A stretch of 64,000 nt of DNA from Cristatella mucedo (GCA_009760855.2 WPIO01000110.1:62001-126000), one strand, 5' to 3'; positions 9,777 to 19,848 are shown, numbered from the stretch's first letter. Made by a program: numbers and translations. The notes: generated by a model from the letters alone, not told the origin.

Positions 9777-10073
9777 TTATTTTATAAATAAAGATAAATC
9801 AACTAATCCTGTAAACCCTGATAGGAATCCTACTAAAACTTTTGTTCCAGCTCCAATAACTTTAAGAGATTGTAATACTTTAGGAACAGCTGTTGCAATT
9901 TTTTCAGATGCTTGTAATGATAATCTTGCTGGTAACTTTGGTAATAGTTTTGTAACTGCTTTTTCACCTATTTTTGTTGCAGTCTTAACACCATCTAACA
10001 CATCTTTAGTTGTTTTAGTCCCTTCTTTTAAATCTTCTTCTACACTTTTACCTTTCTTTACTTTTTTCCGCAT
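9777..10073 (-). CDS. 98-residue basic protein with C-terminal hydrophobic helix
   Basis: The N-terminus is very basic (MRKKVKKGKS), the middle is an amphipathic Lys/Thr/Ala-rich helix, and the end is a hydrophobic segment (VLVGFLSGFTGLVDLSLF). No family is recognised. Its start codon is only 10 bases from the ATG of the divergent fibre gene, so both must share one AT-only control region. It ends 7 bases before the start of the downstream membrane-type gene, as in an operon-like viral block. Confidence 0.55.
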   Translation of the reverse strand: MRKKVKKGKSVEEDLKEGTKTTKDVLDGVKTATKIGEKAVTKLLPKLPARLSLQASEKIATAVPKVLQSLKVIGAGTKVLVGFLSGFTGLVDLSLFIK

Positions 10074-10083
10074 ATATTATATA
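10074..10083. promoter_or_regulatory. Ten-base AT-only spacer between two divergent start codons
   Basis: The sequence ATATTATATA is all that separates the ATG of the minus-strand gene (10,073) from the ATG of fibre-like gene 1 (10,084). If both genes are transcribed from here, their 5' leaders must be nearly absent. The spacer resembles the start-proximal motif used elsewhere in the element. Confidence 0.5.
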
Positions 10084-10946
10084 ATGGAAAAAGTTAGAAA
10101 AGTCAATGGTAATATTTATACTGATCTTAATGCAAATAATAACAGAATAACTAATTTAGGATTTCCTGTTAATAGTGGTGATGCTATAAGACTAGATTAT
10201 GCTCTTACTTCAAGTGCTGGTAATAATATTATTAGTAATCCTTCAGGAGAAATAGCAAAAGTATCAGCTCTAACTGATTTGTTGCCTAAAAAAGATGCAG
10301 TAATGAAATCACAATTGAATTGTAAGAATGTTTATGGTATATCTGGTAACTCGGCAGATGGAACTGTATACTCAGATCTAAGACCTTATAAAGTAATAAA
10401 CTATGGATTACTTAAAAGTATGATAGCAGTATTTCAAGGTAAAGCAATGGCAAGTATTGACATGGGAAATAAGAATATTATGAATGTAAAAGTTTCTGAT
10501 GTAGCATCAAAACAATATGTTGATAGTAATAAACAAGTAACATTTAAATACTTAGGTTTGAATGGTACTTATCCAAGTATATTCTATCTTGATATGTTAG
10601 GCTTAATATTACTGCTAATGGAAGTACAGGAAATAAATTTCAACCTAAACAAATTACACCCGGTGATATACCTGTTGTTGCAGCTACTGGAGACATTGTA
10701 GCCTACAATAATAATCTTAACACATTCTTTCCAGGAGTGTTACCTAATTTTAGTATGGTATCTAACATTATGTATGCAACTAATAAAACTAATTCTTATT
10801 TAGAATTAACTAGTGATAATACTTATGGAGTAAGTGGTACAGTAGTATTAACAATTAACATTGATGGGACATGTAGATATGCTATCGATAAGTTTACAGT
10901 TGCTAGTGGAATTACTTTTATAGATTTTATTGTTAGTATTGTATAG
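10084..10946 (+). pseudogene. Fibre-like protein 1 with phage-tail-fibre-type repeat, one frameshift
   Basis: The N-terminus has DLNANNNRITNLGFPVNSGD followed by AIRLDYA, the pattern 'N-x-I-x-N-L-x-x-P-x-x-x-x-D-A-x-x-x-x-Y' found repeatedly in phage tail fibres and in fibre-like proteins of large DNA viruses. A second repeat has IDMGNKNIMNVKVSDVASKQ then YVD. After a frameshift near 10,590-10,600 the other frame stays open to 10,946 with a beta-rich, Asn/Thr-rich end resembling a receptor-binding head. The length of about 285 residues suggests a trimeric fibre. Function in host attachment is inferred from the repeat type and the structural gene context. Confidence 0.65.
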
Positions 10947-11049
10947 AAAATGTTAGGAAAAAGAAGTAGAGGAAAGTCATCAAAGAATTGTATTAGATAT
11001 ACCTAAAAATATAAATTTATATTTATAAATAATATAAATTTTATTCTCT

Positions 11050-11880
11050 ATTTGATGTACTCAGTGGAAATCTAAGCATGAATGGAAATCTTATAAAAAA
11101 TTTAGGTGATCCTGTTGATGCTGGTGATGCAGTAAATAGAAAGTACAACGATACAAATTTTGTTACTAAGATTTCTAGATCTACTACTAATGATGGGGAT
11201 ATAATTATATGAATAATTTTAGAATAGTAGATCTTGCTAATCCTATAAATCCTAGTGATGCTGCAACAAAGGATTATGCTGATACTAAATTACCACTTAC
11301 TTTTGGAACAATTAGAGGTCATTTAATTGTAGATGCTGGTATTAGTGCTAGTGCACCTCCAGATAATGATCATAGTGTAGTAAATAAAAGTTACATTAAT
11401 ATAAACTTTCTTAGTGTTCATGGTGGAACTGTTTGTGGAAATCTAGATATGTCAAGTAATATTATTAGATTTGTAAATGATCCTGTTAATCTTAATGATG
11501 GTGTAAACCTTGATTATCTAAATAAAATAACAGATGGGAATGTAGCAGTTATACAATTTACTGGTGTTATTGATAGTTCATTACAAACTACAATTGGAAG
11601 TTTATAATATGATGGAAAATAGATTAGTTTATTAATAGATGTTTATGTTCCTAGAGGTATATTTGTACTTTCAGCAACATATTCATTAACTCCAAACTTA
11701 ACAAAAATCATTATTCCTTTTCCAACAAATGGAATAAATGCAAGAGAATATTCATATCAATTATTTGGAAGTTATTCTCTAGATCCAACTAAAAAAATAG
11801 TAGAGAGTTCTATATTTGTAGCTACAGAAGATTTACTTAATAAAACAATAAATGTAACGCTTTATATAGCAACACATTAA
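11050..11880 (+). pseudogene. Fibre-like protein 2, tail-fibre repeats and beta-rich head, broken
   Basis: Coding sequence with the same repeat as the preceding gene is visible from about 11,050: NLIKNLGDPVDAGDAVNRKY, then DLANPINPSDAATKDYAD and DPVNLNDGVNLDYL. An in-frame TGA just before 11,209 and a stop at about 11,605 interrupt it. Codons from 11,610 to 11,880 read as a beta-strand-rich head with no repeat. The start is uncertain because the 5' part is AT-rich and degraded. It is the second of three tandem same-strand fibre-like genes. Confidence 0.6.
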
Positions 11881-11881
11881 A

Positions 11882-13034
11882 ATGCTTAGTAGAAAAGATT
11901 TACAAATGGATGGAACATTGAACTTTGATTCGAACAGAATAATTAATGTTGGAGAAACTGTTGATACATTAGAAACAGTTAATAAATCATTTGCTGATAA
12001 CAATTATCTAAGAAAAGATACTGTTTCAGATCAACGTATAACTGGTAATTTATCTGCAAATTCAAAAAAAATATGTAAGAATATCAGATCCTGTTAATGG
12101 AAGAGATATTGGATAAAAAAATATCTTGATACAAAATTAGATAGATATATGAGACCTGTAAGAATAAGTGGAAACTTGATTGTAGATAAATTAATAATGA
12201 GAAGAAATGAACCAAACTTTGATGGCTATGGTCCAAATGATTTAATTCCTTTCAAATTCCTTCATATATTTTACTTAAAGTGTGGAAATTATCCTGATAT
12301 TTCTAATGTTATTGCTAATGCACGTTTTATTCAATGTTTGGGTGATTTAACTGTAAACAGTGTAAGTAATATTGTTATAGCATCACGAGCATTTTCTTCT
12401 TCTAGTAATGGAAAATTAATTTTAGCAGAACTATCAGATATTAACATAAAAAAGTATTATACACAAGTATAGTGATAACAATAAAAGATATAAATAATGC
12501 AACAGATGGTGTTAGTAATTATGTTAATTTTATAACTAAGTACACAGTTTCTAAATCAATTTAATATAATGATTCATTCACATTTGCAGGAATTAGTGTT
12601 TCATTTAGAGTTATGAAAGCAAATTTTACTATTACTATTAAAAAACAAATGAAGGTTTTGAAATAACAGATGGTGATATTGAAGAAGTAGAAATAATAGA
12701 TGGTGATATTATTGTTAGAAATTTTTATCATAAGATTGCTTATAATCCAAGTTTTAGTACTTACTTCAAACTAAGATTTGACAGTGTTGTTGATAATATG
12801 ATTTTATTAAACAGTTCACCCTCTAATTTTGCTATTTCAAATACTAATTCAGAAGTTACTCTTAATTTTACTGTTATATATCCAGTTTTAGATAGTACAT
12901 ACATTACAGCACCAACTGATGCAGATTGTATTGAGATTGGATTAGTTAAAGGCGTTCATTACTCTCCTTCAGCATCGATAGATAAAACAGATGGAGTAAA
13001 AAGATACGTTAATCCTTATATTTCAGATATTTAA
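11882..13034 (+). pseudogene. Fibre-like protein 3, repeats at N-terminus, several breaks
   Basis: ATG 11,882 opens MLSRKDLQMDGTLNFDSNRI, again the N-R-I-x-N-V type repeat. Breaks occur near 12,095-12,150, 12,470, 12,560 and 12,660. The intact pieces 12,149-12,472 and 12,798-13,034 are beta-rich with no known motif and would make the shaft and head. The gene ends at 13,034, overlapping the last bases of the converging gene at 13,031. Head sequences of the three fibre-like genes differ far more than their repeats, as expected for receptor-binding domains (inference). Confidence 0.55.
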
Positions 13035-13411
13035 ATCTTCCAATCCATAGTCTCTTTAATCAATTCTTCAGGTATATCAAAACTCTTTTCAGAATCTTTC
13101 ATTTGTTTAGTTAGTTCTATTTTTTTAGAGTATGCTTCAGACCTCATACTATTTATTTTTTCTATTTTTAATTCTTTAAGGAACTCTTCAAAAATTGAAC
13201 CATCTCTAACTTTAACAAATATATTTGCTATTTCTGGTTCAGATGGGTAAATTCTAAGTGCTTTATATTCTAATACTAGTTTTACAGCATCTAACAAAGT
13301 TGATCTGATGTCTTCAATTCTACCCATTGGATAAGAACAGATTTTAAAGTTTGAATGCTTTTGTCCTTGTGCTTCTTTAAGACAGTCTTTACTTCTTGTC
13401 TCAATGTTCAT
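13031..13411 (-). CDS. 126-residue helical protein, unknown function
   Basis: An uninterrupted frame whose ATG is preceded by AATATATAGAAG. The product is charged and predicted mostly helical; it has no signal peptide, membrane segment or recognised motif. It converges on fibre-like gene 3, with 4 bases of overlap. It forms the distal gene of a minus-strand run with the next upstream gene (42-base gap). Confidence 0.55.
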   Translation of the reverse strand: MNIETRSKDCLKEAQGQKHSNFKICSYPMGRIEDIRSTLLDAVKLVLEYKALRIYPSEPEIANIFVKVRDGSIFEEFLKELKIEKINSMRSEAYSKKIELTKQMKDSEKSFDIPEELIKETMDWKI

Positions 13412-13452
13412 CTTCTATATATTGTTCTTATATTTTATTTAATTAAATTAAA

Positions 13453-13917
13453 CTATACTTGAGAAAGAGCTGCCTCAGCGGCTTTTTGTTTTGCACTCTT
13501 ACCATCAGTAATACTTGGTAGAACTGCGTAACATTCGTCTTTAACAATTCCAGTGATATCAGGTTTAACACCAGATACTCCAGATATTACTGTAGACATT
13601 GATGGAAGTTGTGTTGCAATCCAAGTCGTATAATCAGCAATCTCACTAGGATCATCTAGAAGAGCATCAACTTTAGATCTAACTCTTTCCTCAAGACCTG
13701 ATAGAACTTCAGTTTGACCTGCAGTAATAATCTTTTGTGCTTCAGAATCTGTTTCATCAAGATAGAATTTCTTAACAGATGTATCAGTCATAACTGAAAT
13801 ATCAGAACTGAGTTGTTGTTCATCATATGATGTCATTCTTGACCTAATAAGATAATCAACGTAAGATTTAAGTGCTAATGCAGAAGTTGCTAGCATCGGA
13901 TCAGTAACGGTTTCCAT
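13453..13917 (-). CDS. 154-residue acidic helical protein, unknown function
   Basis: Uninterrupted frame; the ATG is preceded by TTATATAGGAA. The sequence is rich in Asp, Ser, Thr and Ala with a low share of aromatic residues, and ends in an Ala/Lys-rich helix (SAKQKAAEAALSQV). No catalytic motif or membrane segment is seen. A minor capsid or core role is possible by context only. It is one of the better preserved genes. Confidence 0.55.
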   Translation of the reverse strand: METVTDPMLATSALALKSYVDYLIRSRMTSYDEQQLSSDISVMTDTSVKKFYLDETDSEAQKIITAGQTEVLSGLEERVRSKVDALLDDPSEIADYTTWIATQLPSMSTVISGVSGVKPDITGIVKDECYAVLPSITDGKSAKQKAAEAALSQV

Positions 13918-13929
13918 TTCCTATATAAT
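13918..13929 (-). promoter_or_regulatory. Start-proximal motif of the 154-residue gene
   Basis: TTATATAGGAA lies immediately before the ATG at 13,917; G replaces one A of the core, as also seen at 3628. Confidence 0.5.
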
Positions 13930-14008
13930 AATAAAAAAATTAAAAATACATACATAAACAATCAAGGAATACTTTTAAAAAAAGGAGATGATAAGATATG
14001 AAGCTTAT

Positions 14009-14164
14009 CTACCTTATCATATATATATCACACAATTTAAGTAACTTTTCTATTTCTGAATCAGGTAGTTTACTAAGATAAGGATATAAATCTTTATTAA
14101 CATTAAACAACATATATACAAGATGTTTAACATAGTCATGAGAGAGTATTCTTTCAATATTCAT
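14009..14164 (-). CDS. Small paralogue D of a four-gene tandem family (51 residues, short)
   Basis: Starts MNIERILSHDYVK after TATATATAGAAAA and contains LPDSEIEKLLKLCD, the core shared with the three genes upstream. It is shorter than its neighbours because it stops soon after the core; near-identical DNA in the core (about 14,030-14,075 against 14,230-14,280) shows recent duplication from the adjacent copy. Function unknown. Confidence 0.6.
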   Translation of the reverse strand: MNIERILSHDYVKHLVYMLFNVNKDLYPYLSKLPDSEIEKLLKLCDIYMIR

Positions 14165-14168
14165 TTTT

Positions 14169-14396
14169 CTATATATAAATAGTATTAAAAATAGAAGTTG
14201 CTAATATTTCATATTTTTCTACTTCATCTTCTAAATCACACAATTTAAGTAACTTTTCTATTTCTGAATCAGGTAGTTTATTAATGTAAGGATATAAATC
14301 TTCTTTAGCATCAACATTAAATATTCTAACACAAATAAAATATGCACATTGTTTGATAGAATCATTAGATAAAATTCTTAATATTCTTACATCCAT
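14169..14396 (-). CDS. Small paralogue C of the tandem family (75 residues)
   Basis: Starts MDVRILRILSNDSIKQ and has the core KLPDSEIEKLLKLCDLEDEV. It is predicted all-helical, with no signal peptide or membrane span. The start follows TTATATCTATA, a weaker version of the start-proximal motif. Compact single-domain size and helical bundle pattern would fit a protein-interaction domain, but no family is recognised. Confidence 0.6.
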   Translation of the reverse strand: MDVRILRILSNDSIKQCAYFICVRIFNVDAKEDLYPYINKLPDSEIEKLLKLCDLEDEVEKYEILATSIFNTIYI

Positions 14397-14414
14397 TATA
14401 GATATAATAAAAAA

Positions 14415-14654
14415 TTAAAAATCATTTTGGAAAACTCTTGAACAAATATGATCTAGCTTATTATTATAATCTTCTATTTTATCACAAATATCACAAATTT
14501 TAATTAAATCTTCAATAGTTGAATCAGGTAACATAGAAATATAAGAAAATAGATTTGTAAGCATCTTAGATCCACAAACTTTAAATCTTTTAGAACCAAC
14601 ACTATATGCAGTATTTCTAGCTCTTTCACAACATAGGATCCTTGCAATATCCAT
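14415..14654 (-). CDS. Small paralogue B of the tandem family (79 residues)
   Basis: Starts MDIARILCCERARN and has the core MLPDSTIEDLIKICDICDKI. The start follows ATTACATAGAAA. Extra Cys residues (CC near the start, CGSK in the middle, CD-x-CD in the core) are shared in part with copy A. All-helical prediction; unknown function. Confidence 0.6.
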   Translation of the reverse strand: MDIARILCCERARNTAYSVGSKRFKVCGSKMLTNLFSYISMLPDSTIEDLIKICDICDKIEDYNNKLDHICSRVFQNDF

Positions 14655-14671
14655 TTTCTATGTAATATTGT

Positions 14672-14941
14672 TTAATTAATCACTACTCCTGGTTTTGTTT
14701 TTGGTGTTTTAGATTTTTTATTTGCCTCTTCAAGCATCTCATTTATATTACTACGACTCTCCATTAGTTTGTCACATGTATCACATATATCTATAAGAAT
14801 ACTAATATAAGAACTATCAATATCTGGAATGAGTTTGTCTAGTGAATAATAAACTATACGTTGATCTGTAAGTTTTTGAAGACAGATTTGTATTACCATT
14901 TCTCTAGATTGCTCACAACTTAAAATTCTTGAGACATCCAT
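14672..14941 (-). CDS. Small paralogue A of the tandem family (89 residues)
   Basis: Starts MDVSRILSCEQSRE and has the core IDSSYISILIDICDTCDKL, the most divergent of the four. The start follows CATATATAGAAA, the clearest example of the element's start-proximal motif. The C-terminal tail is Lys/Pro-rich. Unknown function. Confidence 0.6.
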   Translation of the reverse strand: MDVSRILSCEQSREMVIQICLQKLTDQRIVYYSLDKLIPDIDSSYISILIDICDTCDKLMESRSNINEMLEEANKKSKTPKTKPGVVIN

Positions 14942-14953
14942 TTTCTATATATG
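14942..14953 (-). promoter_or_regulatory. Start-proximal motif, best example (CATATATAGAAA before ATG)
   Basis: The core TATATAGAAA directly abuts the ATG of the small paralogue A. Closely similar sequences abut starts at 14,164 (TATATATAGAAAA), 13,917 (TTATATAGGAA), 13,411 (ATATATAGAAG), 8351 (TTATATAGAAAT), 7039 (GTATAGAA), 4516 (ATATATAGAA), 3628 (AATATAGGAAA), 5536 (AATATAGGAGAAA) and 2092 (TATATAGAGAAGAA). Likely the promoter or initiator of the ancestral virus. Confidence 0.6.
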
Positions 14954-14980
14954 AAAATATAACTTTATTTAATTGAAATT

Positions 14981-15256
14981 AAATCTCTGCACCTTCCGAA
15001 CTGACCAATGATTCAAGATACTCTTCGTATGCTTTAGATTCTTCCTCAGTGAGATCTCTATTACCAAATAGAAGTTCTCTTCTAGATCTTCTCCATCTTC
15101 TAATTCAGAATCTGTTTCAATGTAAGATGAAGCTTCAAAAGTATAAGACTCGGACTCAGATTCCGTTTCCATTTGATAATCATGGTCATCGATTTAATCC
15201 TCTGAATACTCTGACTCACTATCAGAACTGGTAATGTCGATTTCTTTGGGATCCAT
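14981..15256 (-). pseudogene. Acidic Glu/Ser-rich protein, nonsense codon and frameshift
   Basis: From ATG 15,256 the codons give a Ser/Asp/Glu-rich sequence. An in-frame TAA lies about 20 codons in, before a second ATG at 15,172 (METESESESYTFEASS). A frameshift near 15,070-15,090 leads into a more ordinary helical end that stops near 14,981. Such acidic proteins are common next to core or DNA-binding proteins, but no family is recognised. Confidence 0.4.
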
Positions 15257-15335
15257 CCTATGACAGTAAAAATAATTTTGTTAGTATATATTTAATTTCT
15301 CCATTGACTCGTATAACTCTACTTCTTCTTGTATA

Positions 15336-15434
15336 TCAATTAGTTTTTTTATCGTCTTTCTTTTTTGATTTATCTGAAAATCTAACTCTCTTTACTGGTA
15401 ATGTTTTAGTATTTCCAATCTTCCTTTTCGGCAT
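15336..15434 (-). CDS. Possible 32-residue basic peptide
   Basis: ATG 15,434 opens MPKRKIGNTKTLPVKRVRFS and stays Lys-rich to a TGA. It overlaps the 3' end of the polymerase gene. A short, highly basic peptide could be a DNA-condensing core peptide or a nuclear localisation tail. The size is too small for confidence, and it may be chance. Confidence 0.25.
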   Translation of the reverse strand: MPKRKIGNTKTLPVKRVRFSDKSKKKDDKKTN

Positions 15435-18400
15435 CTATACTAATATTACAAGTTTTACAGTGACCTGCAGACTCTTTTATCCTATAGTGACCGTAAGAGT
15501 AACTATGAATTCCACAGTCTAACCAATATCGTTTTGAGTCAAATGCTGATAGTGCTTTTTTAGATTATGTTATGGTGAAAATTTGATGGTTTCTAGATTG
15601 AAATCTTGATTGATTGCAATAAACATCAAAACCAGTTTGAAGACAACCAACATAATCAGAATGAGTAAAACGCATCTTTACTACATCTTTCTTTGTTCCT
15701 TTTGCTTTTTTGACTGCAGATTTAACTTCTGTTCGTGTATCTTTCTTTATAGCTATCTGCATTGAGTAAAGTTTTAGTCTTAAGAAAACTCCCTCATCAA
15801 GTACAATTGATTTTTCAATCACATCACCTTTTTCATCTCTAATAAAATCTTTTGTTTTTGGATCTACTGAATATTTTTCACATATTTCATCCTTGAATTT
15901 GCCTAGACTTCCCTTATTAGCAGGTATAATCTTTTCTGCTCCTTCTACTTTCCAAATATCTTGGTTATTAGGATAACCAGACAAATCTAATAATAATAAT
16001 AATAATTCACTTGATAAAGCGCCCTCAGAGAACTCAATCTCTCTCTAGGCGCTTTACATTTGCTGCAAAGTGAAATGCAATTGAATGGTAAGTAAAATCA
16101 TGCTTGAAAAACAAACAAAATAAATAATATGGTTAGGGGTGACATGCACAGGGTCAGCATGCGAATGGGGTTAGTGGCAGCATGCACAGTGTCAGCACGC
16201 ATAAGCACATCAATGACGAATCACAGGGACCCACTAAATGCTGTCCTAAATAGGTGTGTTTTTAGGTTCCTTTTAAATGTGGTCAGGTCAGGGGATGTTC
16301 TGACGCAGGTCGGGAGGGAGTTCCAGGCTTTGGGAGCATATGAACTAACTGCACGGTTTCCAAAGGATTTAAGGTTTGTATGAGGTATTTCTAGACTGTT
16401 GGATTCCGAAAAGCGGGTGGTACGATGCTTGGCCTGAAGGGGTAGTATATCTGAGAGATAGGCTGGAGCCATAGAATGAAGAGACCTAAAAGTGAGCGAC
16501 AAAACCTTGAAGTCAATCCGTTGCTTGACTGGTAGCCAGTGCAGGTCGGCGAGAAGTGGAGTAATGTGGCAACTGCGACGCTCACGACAGACAAGCCTAG
16601 CTGCAGGGTTTTGCACCAGCTGCAATCGCCTGATCGCACATGCTGGTAGGCCAGTAAGCAAGTAATCTAGGTAATCTAAATAATTTTCAAAGTCTCTATA
16701 AAAATTATCAGTATTTATTTACATTCCCAAAGAATCAGTGTCAGTATAAACAAGTGTTACTTTACAATTGTAATAATCTTTTATTGTATTATATTAGAAA
16801 TCCTGCATTATTAGTTTTGAAATATCTAGAATTGTAAAAACTAAATAAATAGGTTTATCAAGACAGATCTCTGCTTTCGTTGTTTCAATTCCAACTAAAT
16901 CTCGATTAAACAATCTTTTGTCTTTAAATCTTGCACTCATTACTCTTTTATCTGAAACTGCAATATCCTTATCATATTTTAGATCAAGCAATTCAATGTT
17001 TACTCGTTCTCTAACATTTCCCATTGTCTTTCCAAAGAATGCATTGTTTTTGAGTTTATAATACTCCTTTTCAAACTCATCCTTTGCTACTTTTCTTCTT
17101 TCAATGTTATTAACTATATATCCACTCAACCATCTGCTTTATGTGAAACTCATTACTCTATGTATCTTTGTTAATACATATCCTCTTTCAATTGAAAGTT
17201 GTAGATTTCTATAATGGATAACATATTTAACTCTAGGTTCTAGGTCAACAATCAGTTTTTCAACTTTAGTTTCACATTCATCTACTTTCTTCTTATCATC
17301 CCTTAATAACGTTTTCTTTTGATATTCAGAGTATTCTTCAACACCCACTTTTCTCCTAATTGGTAGAATAGGACAATCAGAGTAAGTGTCGTGTAATTCT
17401 TCTGGACAGTGCATATCTACTTCAAAAGCATAACCAGTTTCTGCATCCTCTTTTAATGATAAGATCTTCTTAGTTGTAATCTTCAATATTTGTTTACTAT
17501 CTAAAATCTTGAAATAAGAAATTGGAAGTGGTTGTGTCATTGCTGTAGCATATAATGAATTTGCATCAACATAAAGTAACCAACTCTTTTCTTTGGTACT
17601 ATCATAATTAGAAGCCATTTCATTGTTTGCTTTGACATATCTACACGATGCTTGCGTTATTCCTCCTCTTATTGCACTTTCAAAGAAGTCAAAAGGTTCA
17701 AAGTTTGTTAACAAATCTAATTTAACCTTTGAAACTCTCAAACCTGCAGACCAAGTTAAACCTGGTGCTGTAAGGAAATTGGCAGGATCTAAACCATCAA
17801 TTTTCTTTGATAAATGTATAAAATGTTGAAATACATCAGCAAGTAGAAGGACATCCATAGTTAGATAAATATCGCTATACTTTCCTAATATATCTTCAAT
17901 GCTTGGGTCTATTTTTTTCATCAATGCCCAAACTTTCTTAACACGATCATAATCTTTTTCATCTATGTTTGTATCATTTAACGTGCTATAAAAACTTTTA
18001 ATTGGCGGTAGAGACTTTTCATCTAGTCTTGAAAATGAGTCTATATAATCATAGGGTTATATACCTTTTTCTTTTAGTAGATTTAATTCATTATCATCCA
18101 ACATTGAAAAGTATTTTCTTGTTTGTTCTAATGGTTTTCCTGATTTAACAACATTATTTACAAGATCTGCTAAATCTTTTTGCAACATTTGTAAAGAGTC
18201 TTTAAAACTAAGTGAGCCAATTTCAATGTTTATATATTTCTCCATGTTATTGGCAATACATTTTTTTATCTAGTTTTAAATCTTGAAACTCTTGTACTAA
18301 TAAATGTGAGTCGTAGCCTTTTAAATTGTGAGTAAATACTGGAAGTTTAAACTTCTTAGGATTAATGCTGAGATTTAAGTTGCAAGCATTATGTGCAGCA

Positions 18401-19680
18401 CCCCTATAATTTCCTGTTAAATGACAATGATCTAAAACTTTATCTCCATCTAAATCTAAATCGCAAATATGACAAACAGTTGCATTCTCAAAATCTTTTT
18501 TTTCTTCTTCCTTAAAATTACTATAATCAAACTTTTCATATTTATCAAGAATAGGTTTCATTTCATTTTTTATTTTCTCAACTTCTTCTAACAAACTTTT
18601 TAATAGATCTCCAACATTATTTGAACCATTGAATAATTTATATGTTCTTTGTTTGCCTTCATAATCAATAATAGTATAAGAGATGAATAAGGAATATGCT
18701 TTTGAAAAGTGCCTTGTGGAGTAGTAGGATCTTCTTTATCTGTTTTTCTAATGCTTGTAAGTAAGCATTCAAAGTCTGCATAAGCAACATAAGGACACCA
18801 TAATGTTTTAGCATAATCTTTAAAATAACATTCATTTCCTTTTTTACTATCTGCACTTGGCATCCTTAATCTAGACTTACCATCATTTCCACGTTTGCGA
18901 GCATCAATATATGATTCTAGTTTTTATTTAGAGTAAAATCTACACAAACATCTTTCACAAGTAAGCTGTGTTCCATATCCTTTGCTACTTCTACACAATC
19001 CATTGAAGTTTGTAATAATTACATAATGAAAGTTGCTTTTGTTTGGAGTGCTATACAAAAGAAGATCTAAATGCCTCTCTTTCTCTTCATCAACTACTAT
19101 GAGTGCAGTTAGAATTTTTTTTATCATATTCATAAACATTAATAGTTATGTTAAATAATTCAGCTAAATGAGGAATATCAACAACGTTTTATAAGTTGGA
19201 AGGATAATTCTCCTTAACGTTAAAAAAATCTTCTATTCTCTTTAAATGTTGTGAACATTTCTCGTGTAATATTTCCTGTAAATCAGCAATAGATTCTGGA
19301 TGTTTATCTCTCCAGTGAAGAAACCTTAACACACACCATAAAGCACAAAGATTATCTGATTCATTCTTTATATTAATTGTTGATCTCTTCTTTTCTAATC
19401 CTTCTGGCATTGGTAAGTAACTACCGCCGAATTTGTGTCGAAAATATGAAAACTTTGCATAAATAGCATTAACTCCAACTATAATCCAATTAGAACCTCT
19501 TTCTAACCATTCCTCTACTTTATTTTTAAAAGCTGCAAATTGTGTTCTAATTATTCTATCAATATCTGAAACTCTATTTATTTTTGAATTAGTTATTCCT
19601 GCAAATGGTTGGTAATTATAAACACCAGTTTCTGAAGTTGCTAAAATAGTTGCTAAAATAGGCGAAATAACAAGGGTCAT
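15430..19680 (-). pseudogene. polB: Protein-primed family B DNA polymerase, split by a LINE and many frame breaks
   Basis: In reading order: an N-terminal region typical of Polinton polymerases (LCALWCVLRFLHW, about 19,325), exonuclease motif YADFECLL (about 18,770), a Cys-rich insert CHICDLDLDGDKVLDHCHL (about 18,440) like endonuclease VII zinc sites, KYSDIYLTMDVLLLADVF (about 17,850), motif A YVDANSLYATAM (about 17,560), motif B region KLKNNAFFGKTMGNVR (about 17,030), motif C YTDTDS (16,731-16,748), and a C-terminal region ending near 15,430. A LINE fragment (15,985-16,680) interrupts it just after motif C. At least eight frame changes or stops occur. The ancestral enzyme copied the element from a terminal protein primer. 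Confidence 0.9.
15985..16680 (-). mobile_element. 3' fragment of a CR1/L2-like LINE inserted in the polymerase gene
   Basis: The open stretch 16,221-16,661 encodes the end of the reverse transcriptase protein (LQLVQNPAARLVCRERR, HITPLLADLHWLPVKQRIDF, FKRNLKTHLFRTAFSGSL). It is followed by an untranslated tail with the AAAGCGCC/GGCGCTTT hairpin and an (ATT)n end at 15,985. The insert lies in the same orientation as the host gene. A TTAGATT-type sequence flanks both sides (about 16,675 and 15,983), consistent with a short target-site duplication. The copy is 5'-truncated and nearly identical to the one at 57,451. Confidence 0.85.
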
Positions 19681-19848
19681 CTTCTAGTCACTCTTGTTTT
19701 TAAGTAATTCTTTAATAACTAATTTAAGTTCTGCTCCAATCTTATCATATATTACATCAAAGTCAATTACGTTTTTATCTAGTCCAAAATATTCATAATC
19801 TAAGGATTTACAATCAGAAGAAGATTTTCCTAAAAAACAACCTGTTTC

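Noticed and set aside
16129-16383. Plus-strand open frame across the LINE in the polymerase
   Set aside because: Antisense of the LINE reverse transcriptase end; no coding character of its own.
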